Positions 4,967-8,959 of a stretch of 8,959 nt of DNA are shown in pieces. The stretch covers positions 1-8,959 of the forward strand of contig JBJTIF010000051.1 of assembly GCA_046094825.1 (NCBI GenBank). Direction: 5' to 3'. The translations under genes were made by a program, and so were the position numbers. Numbering within the stretch: position 1 is the stretch's first letter; each line of letters opens with the position of its first letter. The DNA comes from JBJTIF01 sp046094825 (GTDB lineage Bacteria; Actinomycetota; UBA4738; HRBIN12). The notes under the pieces are model-generated. The model did no database searches. It saw only the letters and a program-made list of their open reading frames with translations, and was not told the DNA's origin.

Positions 4967-5701
4967 CGCGTCGTCCTCCACGACCCAGGTCCCGGGCCCC
5001 CCGGTGAACGAGGAGCGGACGTGCAGCGGCACGCCGGTCCGGCGAGCGTACTCCACGGACCGCGTCTGGAGGACCTTCGCGCCGGCGGCGGCGAGCTCGA
5101 GCATCTCCTCGGAGGAGATCCGGTCGATCCGGCGGGCGCGCGGCTCGAGGCGGGGATCGGCGGTGTAGACGCCGTCGACGTCCGTCCAGATCTCGCAGAC
5201 GTCGGCGCCGAGCGCGGCGGCCATCGCGACCGCGGTCGTGTCCGACCCGCCGCGGCCGAGCGTCGTGATGTCGTAGGAGGTCGAGAGCCCCTGGAACCCG
5301 GCGACGATGACGACGTTGCCCGCCTCGAGGGACTCGCGGATCCGCTGCGGTCGGATCTCGACGATCCGGGCCTTCCCGTGCTGGGTGTCGGTGATGATCC
5401 CCGCCTGCGACCCCGTGTACGACGCCGCGCGGACGCCGCGCGCGTTGATCGCGATCGCGAGGAGCGACATCGCGATCCGCTCGCCCGCGGTGAGGAGCAT
5501 GTCGAGCTCGCGCGGCTCGGGGACGTCGGTGATCTCGCCGGCGAGGGCGAGGAGGTCGTCGGTCGTGTCCCCCATCGCGGAGACGACGACGACGACGTCG
5601 GATCCGGCCTCCCGGGCGGCCACGACGCGGTCCGCGACGGTCGAGATCCGCGCCGCGTCGGCGACGGAACTCCCCCCGTACTTCTGGACGATGATGGCCA
5701 C
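4469..5701 (-). CDS. lysC: Aspartate kinase (alpha subunit, full length)
   Basis: This 410-residue enzyme phosphorylates aspartate with ATP, the committed and feedback-controlled first step of Lys/Thr/Met/diaminopimelate synthesis. The kinase domain (1-240) shows QKYGGSS (6-12), TAGER (71-75), GFQG (135-138), TTLGRGGSDTTA (146-157) and WTDVDGVYTADPR (172-184). Two ACT domains follow (about 262-335 and 340-403) with VQNVS and ISTSPIRVS, the usual effector-binding segments, so control by Lys and/or Thr is expected. GTG 5701 is chosen because GGGAGG (5713-5708) lies 6 nt ahead and the protein then begins VAIIVQKYGG as in the family; GTG 5707 abuts the Shine-Dalgarno sequence. A second start inside the gene (4966) probably yields a beta subunit. 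The upstream peptidase gene ends 45 nt away, and the next gene overlaps by 4 nt. Confidence 0.97.
   Translation of the reverse strand: MAIIVQKYGGSSVADAARISTVADRVVAAREAGSDVVVVVSAMGDTTDDLLALAGEITDVPEPRELDMLLTAGERIAMSLLAIAINARGVRAASYTGSQAGIITDTQHGKARIVEIRPQRIRESLEAGNVVIVAGFQGLSTSYDITTLGRGGSDTTAVAMAAALGADVCEIWTDVDGVYTADPRLEPRARRIDRISSEEMLELAAAGAKVLQTRSVEYARRTGVPLHVRSSFTGGPGTWVVEDDAMEQALIRGVALDAGEAKVTLDDVPDRPGVAARVFRAVADAGINVDMIVQNVSRDGATDLSFTVAREDLARLDEALAGIAHEVGAVRSSIDADIAKLSLVGAGMKSNPGVAADMFDALAGEGINIDMISTSPIRVSCVIRAADAERAVRAVHARFGLDAGAPKGEP
4975..4979 (-). promoter_or_regulatory. Internal ribosome binding site in lysC for the beta subunit
   Basis: The minus strand reads GGAGG, 8 nt, ATG (4966). 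The bases also encode Val-Val-Glu-Asp in the alpha chain, in the linker between the kinase and ACT domains. It matches the consensus better than the sites before several neighbouring genes. Confidence 0.55.
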
Positions 5702-5707
5702 CGGCAC

Positions 5708-5713
5708 CCTCCC
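5708..5713 (-). promoter_or_regulatory. lysC ribosome binding site that decides the start
   Basis: GGGAGG on the minus strand lies immediately before GTG 5707 (spacing 0) and 6 nt before GTG 5701. Only the second spacing is workable, so the N-terminus should be VAIIVQKYGG and not VPVAIIVQKYGG. Confidence 0.7.
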
Positions 5714-5722
5714 GGGCCGGAG

Positions 5723-5751
5723 CCTAGCAAGGGGTCGGGGCCGACCCTAGG
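5723..5751 (-). terminator. Imperfect hairpin between the peptidase gene and lysC
   Basis: GGGTCG (5732-5737) pairs with CGACCC (5742-5747) around a 4-nt loop, and outside it CCTAG (5723-5727) can pair with CTAGG (5747-5751). On the transcript the structure starts in the peptidase stop codon and ends about 9 nt before the lysC ribosome site. It lacks a U-tract, so it is more likely a processing, attenuation or partial-termination element than a full terminator. A TAGGCT (5726-5721) on its 3' flank could be a -10 for an internal lysC promoter, but that is weak. Confidence 0.3.
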
Positions 5752-7831
5752 GGCGCAGCACGCTCCGCAGGAATCGGAGTTCGGCGCCGTAGCGCGCGAC
5801 GACGGCCTCGTCCGCGCCGCCCATGTGCGAGGCGTTCGGGATGAGGACGAGTTCGTGGGGCGCGCCCTTCGCGTAGAGCTCGGCGGACAGCCGCAGGGAG
5901 TGGGCGACGAAGACGTTGTCGTCGGAGAGCCCATGGAGGATGAGCATCGGACGCGTGCAGCCGCGCTCGGCCACGTGGAAGACCGGCGACGAGCGGTCGT
6001 ACGTGTCGCCGCGGTCGCCCGGCATCCCGAGGTAGCGCTCGCTGTAGTGGGTGTCGTAGAGCCGGTTGTCGGCGTTCGGCGCCCCGACGACCGCCCCGTG
6101 GAACACGTCGGGGCGCAGGAGGACCGCGGTCGCGGCGAGCATGCCGCCGAAGGACCACCCCCGGATCGCGACGCGGGTGCGATCGAGGAACCCGAGCTCC
6201 GCGGTCGCGGCCTCGAGGCCCTCGACCTGATCGTCGAGCGTCACGGTGAAGTCGCCGGCGACCTCGCGCTCCCACGCGAGACCGCGGCCGGGCGTGCCGC
6301 GCCCGTCGATGACGAGGACCGCCGCGCCGAGCTCGTCGGCGAACCACTGCTCGTCGAGGAGGCCCGCCGACCACCGCGTCGCCTGGAGCGCGTGCGGACC
6401 GCCGTACGGGCTGAGGAGGACCGGCAGCGGGCCCTCGGGGTCGCGGCCGCCGGGGAGCAGGAGCGCCGCGCGGTGCTGCCGCGCGCCGAGGGTGAGGAAC
6501 CGCGGACGCGCCTCGAGGCAGGGGCGTTCGGAACGCCCGGCGATCGTCGCGACGACCGCGCCGGCGCGGTAGACCGTGACCCGCGGCTCCGGTTCGGTCG
6601 CGAGGAACGAGCGGATCGCGGCGGTGCCGCCGCCGACGGCTGCCGCGTGGATGCCGTCGCCCGCGCTCACCTGCTCGAGCGATCCGTCGGCGGCGAGCCG
6701 GTACACGTGCTCGTCGAACGGATCCTCGTCGGCGGTGAACCAGAGGTCTGCGCCGTCGGCGCCGAGGACGGACCTGACGTGGAGGCCGATCGGCGTCGCG
6801 GGCGCGCCGGCGATCGCGAGCCGACGGGTGTCATCGCGCTGCACCGCGGTGACCGTGCGCCCGTCGGCGAGCCGCGTCGGCGCGCCCGCGAGGAGCTCCA
6901 CCCAGTGCGGGTCGGTCTCGACCTCGACGACGGTCGTCGCGCCGGTCGCGACGTCGACCTCGAGGAGCCGCGTCTCCCGCTGGTCGCGGGACTGCACGAG
7001 GAGCGTCGGAGGCGACGTGCCCTGCCACCCGAACGCGGCGAGGTACTCGAAGCGCCCGGGGTCGTCCCACAGCACGTCGACGCGTCGGTCGCCCGCGACC
7101 TCGAGGAGGTGGAGGGTGACGATCGCGTTCGCCGTGCCCGCGCGCGGGTAGCGCATCGCGCGCGGGGCGGCGAGCGGGTCGCTCGGGTCGGAGATCCACC
7201 AGGTCTCGACCGGCGTCTCGTCGACGCGCGTCGCGGCGATCCACGCGCCGTCCGGGGACCACCAGAAGCCGCACATCCGCCGCATCTCCTCCGCGGCGGC
7301 GAAGTCGGGGAGTCCCCACGTGACCGCGGGGTCCTCGTCGGCGGCGAGCGTCCGCGCGGTGCCCGCACCGACGTCGAGGACGACGAGATCGCCCCCGAGC
7401 ACGCATGCGATCCGCGAGCCGTCGGGGGAGATCGTCGGGAGGTCCGGGACGCCCTCGGTCGCGACGACGCGCGAGGAGCCGTCGCGGAGGTCGAGGACGC
7501 GGAGCGCACCCCCGGCGACGAACGCCGCGCGCGCGGACGCGGCGTCCATGGAGTACGCGACGATGCCGCCGCCGCGTTCGCGCGCGCGTTCGCGGCGCGC
7601 GCGTTCGGCGTCGGTGAGCGAGGCCTCGTCGTCCGCGGGATCGAAGAGGCAGCGCTCCGCGCCGGTCGCGACGTCGAGCACCCACAGGGCGTTCACGGGA
7701 TCGTCGCCCGCCCGCGACCGCAGGAAGAACACCCGGTCGCCCTCGGGCGCGACCCGGAGGTCGCGCACCCGGCCGAGGGTGAACCCGCGCGTCCGGGCCA
7801 CCTGCCGGGGGTACGCGGAGGCGTCGCTCAC
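5747..7831 (-). CDS. S9B prolyl oligopeptidase-family peptidase (DPP-IV-like)
   Basis: The 694-residue protein has the two-part layout of the S9 family: an N-terminal beta-propeller (about 1-430, with repeated blades such as ISPDGSRIA and WWSPDGAWIA) and a C-terminal alpha/beta hydrolase. The catalytic triad is Ser560 in GWSFGG, Asp637 in HGLSDDN and His669 in NASHMGG. The Asp-His spacing of 32 equals that of human DPP-IV. LPDFAAAEEM carries Glu181-Glu182, the pair that in DPP-IV enzymes holds the free substrate N-terminus, so it probably removes N-terminal dipeptides; proline preference is inferred. No signal peptide or membrane helix is seen, so it should be cytosolic. GTG 7831 overlaps the recR TGA in GTGA and has GGAGG 5 nt ahead. 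Its place between recR and lysC is unusual. Confidence 0.93.
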   Translation of the reverse strand: MSDASAYPRQVARTRGFTLGRVRDLRVAPEGDRVFFLRSRAGDDPVNALWVLDVATGAERCLFDPADDEASLTDAERARRERARERGGGIVAYSMDAASARAAFVAGGALRVLDLRDGSSRVVATEGVPDLPTISPDGSRIACVLGGDLVVLDVGAGTARTLAADEDPAVTWGLPDFAAAEEMRRMCGFWWSPDGAWIAATRVDETPVETWWISDPSDPLAAPRAMRYPRAGTANAIVTLHLLEVAGDRRVDVLWDDPGRFEYLAAFGWQGTSPPTLLVQSRDQRETRLLEVDVATGATTVVEVETDPHWVELLAGAPTRLADGRTVTAVQRDDTRRLAIAGAPATPIGLHVRSVLGADGADLWFTADEDPFDEHVYRLAADGSLEQVSAGDGIHAAAVGGGTAAIRSFLATEPEPRVTVYRAGAVVATIAGRSERPCLEARPRFLTLGARQHRAALLLPGGRDPEGPLPVLLSPYGGPHALQATRWSAGLLDEQWFADELGAAVLVIDGRGTPGRGLAWEREVAGDFTVTLDDQVEGLEAATAELGFLDRTRVAIRGWSFGGMLAATAVLLRPDVFHGAVVGAPNADNRLYDTHYSERYLGMPGDRGDTYDRSSPVFHVAERGCTRPMLILHGLSDDNVFVAHSLRLSAELYAKGAPHELVLIPNASHMGGADEAVVARYGAELRFLRSVLRP

Positions 7832-8421
7832 ATGTCCCTCCGGCCCTCGAGCGCCTGCGAGAGGGTGACCTCGTCCGCGTACTCGAGGTCGCCGCCCACC
7901 GGGAGCCCGCTCGCGAGGCGGGTGACGTGGACGCCGAGCGGCTTCAGGAGGGCGGCGACGTACATCGCGGTCGCGTTGCCCTCGAGGTTCGGGTTCGTCG
8001 CGAGGATGACCTCACGGACGCCGTCGCGTTCGACGCGGTCGAGGAGCTCCTTGACGCGGAGGTCCTCCGGCCCGACGCCGTCGAGCGGGGAGATCGCGCC
8101 CCCGAGCACGTGGTAGCGGCCGCGCATGACCGCGGCCTTCTCGATCGTCGCGACGTCCTTCGGCTCCTCGACGACGCAGAGCACGTGGTCGTCGCGCGCG
8201 GCGTCCGCGCAGATGCGGCAGCGCTCGCCCTCCGCGACGTTGCCGCACTCGCGACAGAAGTGGATGCGCTCCTTCGCGCGACGGATCGCGTCGGCGAGAC
8301 GCTGCGCCTCCTCGGGCTGCGCCTTCACGAGGTGGAACGCGAGCCGCTGCGCGGACTTCGGTCCGACGCCGGGCAGGCGCGAGAGCTCGTCGATGAGGTC
8401 CTGGATCGGTCCCTCGTACAC
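7828..8421 (-). CDS. recR: Recombination mediator protein RecR
   Basis: The 197-residue protein is the usual RecR length. RecR works with RecO (and RecF) to load RecA on SSB-coated gaps. Visible are the helix-hairpin-helix LPGVGPKSAQRLAFH (16-30), the four-Cys zinc finger (Cys56, Cys59, Cys68, Cys71), the Toprim domain with VVEEPKD (83-89) and ATNPNLEGNAT (141-151), and the C-terminal SGLPVGGDLEYADEVTL (171-187). The start GTG 8421 directly follows the dnaX TAG with no gap, and GGAGG lies 5 nt ahead inside the dnaX end. The downstream peptidase GTG overlaps its stop by 4 nt. In many bacteria ybaB (ebfC) lies between dnaX and recR, and here it does not. Confidence 0.97.
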   Translation of the reverse strand: MYEGPIQDLIDELSRLPGVGPKSAQRLAFHLVKAQPEEAQRLADAIRRAKERIHFCRECGNVAEGERCRICADAARDDHVLCVVEEPKDVATIEKAAVMRGRYHVLGGAISPLDGVGPEDLRVKELLDRVERDGVREVILATNPNLEGNATAMYVAALLKPLGVHVTRLASGLPVGGDLEYADEVTLSQALEGRRDM

Positions 8422-8959
8422 CTACGCCTCCGGTCGGAGCGTGCCGAGCTCGGCGGCGATCCGCGCGATCGCCTCCGCATCGTTCGCGGGCGGCGCGGCC
8501 TCGTCGGGTTCGAGCGGGCCGCTCGCCGAGCGCACCGCGCACGTGATCGGGGGCTCGATGCCGAAGAGGTCACGGAGCGCCGCGCGGAGGTCGTCGAGGC
8601 GGTCCTCGACCTTCGTGACCCCGTACGCGCGGTCGGGCGGGAACACGAGGCTGAGCCCCGAGGCGTCGAACGCGGCCGGCGTCGCGACCTCGAGGTTCGC
8701 CGCGAGGACGAGCTTGCCCGCGGTCCGCAGGTGCGCGACGACGGTGCCCCACTGCCCGCGGAGCATCGTCACGTCGACCGCCGACGTGCCGGCGCCGAGG
8801 ACCGGCGCGACGGGCTCGACCGGATCGGGGGCGGACGCCGCCGGGGGCACCTCGACCGCGGGCGTTGCCGCGGCCGGCGCGGCGGCGGAGGCGGACGCGG
8901 CGGCGGGGGCGCGCGACGGCTTCGCGGCCCGCGCGGCTCGAGCGCCTCGAACGGATCGC
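8422..8959 (-). CDS. dnaX: DNA polymerase III gamma/tau subunit, C-terminal part (cut by the window edge)
   Basis: The frame is open from the right edge to TAG 8424-8422, giving 178 residues without the N-terminus; the GTG at 8850 is not a real start. It begins with an Ala/Pro/Arg linker (about 1-65), then a domain with VTMLRGQWGTVVAHLR, LVLAANLEVATPAAFD, LSLVFPPDRAYGVTKVEDRLDDLRAALRDLFG and ITCAV, the pattern of the DnaX C-terminal domain (LW..V...L....A.....A......L.L.F......K). An acidic Ala/Pro tail follows. The ATPase domain, which would be decisive, lies outside the window. Position directly upstream of recR strongly supports dnaX. In the clamp loader, this region separates short gamma from long tau and contacts the polymerase in tau. 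No slippery frameshift site is visible in the visible part. Confidence 0.85.
   Translation of the reverse strand, partial: RSVRGARAARAAKPSRAPAAASASAAAPAAATPAVEVPPAASAPDPVEPVAPVLGAGTSAVDVTMLRGQWGTVVAHLRTAGKLVLAANLEVATPAAFDASGLSLVFPPDRAYGVTKVEDRLDDLRAALRDLFGIEPPITCAVRSASGPLEPDEAAPPANDAEAIARIAAELGTLRPEA

Noticed and set aside
5580..5600. A short GAC/GTC triplet run in lysC as a microsatellite
   Set aside because: It simply encodes the Val-Val-Val-Val-Val strand of the kinase domain (residues 36-40), a conserved beta strand.
5705..5707. GTG 5707 as the lysC start
   Set aside because: It directly abuts GGGAGG, leaving no spacing. GTG 5701, 6 nt from that site, matches the family N-terminus.
4514..8116. 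A 1200-codon open frame on the plus strand, antisense to lysC, the peptidase and recR
   Set aside because: It lies opposite three clearly conserved genes. Its product is Arg/Asp/Gly/Val-rich without domains, as expected when the complement of GC-biased codons avoids stops.
1..8959. CRISPR arrays, tRNA or rRNA genes, insertion sequences, phage or defence genes
   Set aside because: I looked for repeats, CCA/T-loop patterns, transposase motifs and nuclease or toxin motifs on both strands and saw none. All clear coding sequence is housekeeping.

Overview
The window is very GC-rich bacterial chromosomal DNA (clearly above 70% G+C by eye), densely coded, with many GTG starts, 4-nt start/stop overlaps and -10-like boxes placed directly in front of some start codons. 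The gene content is housekeeping. No rRNA, tRNA, CRISPR array, transposase or phage gene was seen. A free-living high-GC lineage such as a Chloroflexota (Limnocylindria-like) or actinobacterial relative would fit, but the phylum cannot be fixed from sequence alone.

Region 1 (1-1255) looks rearranged and is probably not authentic as written. The N-terminal half of a 6-phosphogluconate dehydrogenase (gnd) runs on the minus strand from 538 towards the window edge. Its C-terminal half lies on the plus strand at about 722-1255. Between them are the first ~25 codons of a divergent unknown gene (575 onward) and a G13/C14 low-complexity block (about 648-720). The window opens with a perfect 86-bp inverted repeat (1-86 against 154-239) inside the gnd coding sequence. 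Turning 87-650 around and joining it to 721-1255 restores an almost complete gnd reading plus strand into rpsD. This pattern suggests a fold-back chimera or misassembly near a contig end.

Region 2 (1256-1958) holds rpsD (ribosomal protein S4), a complete gene with its own probable leaderless promoter. Its stop codon overlaps that of the convergent plsC-like gene in a single CTAG.

Region 3 (1955-8959, all minus strand) is one compact gene chain, read from the right edge: dnaX 3' end, recR, an S9B (DPP-IV-like) peptidase, lysC (aspartate kinase), a zinc-ribbon membrane-anchored protein, asd (aspartate-semialdehyde dehydrogenase) and a PlsC-family acyltransferase. Junctions are 0, -4, +45, -4, -1 and +2 nt, so most genes look translationally coupled. 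LysC and Asd catalyse steps 1 and 2 of the aspartate pathway (Lys, Thr, Met and diaminopimelate). DnaX and RecR serve replication and recombinational repair. The peptidase may recycle dipeptides, and the acyltransferase acts in phospholipid synthesis.

The most notable points are the split and inverted gnd with its hairpin, a well-formed internal start in lysC that would make a separate regulatory beta subunit, the uncharacterised zinc-ribbon protein between lysC and asd, and the lack of a YbaB/EbfC gene between dnaX and recR. I see no convincing new multi-gene defence or mobile system.
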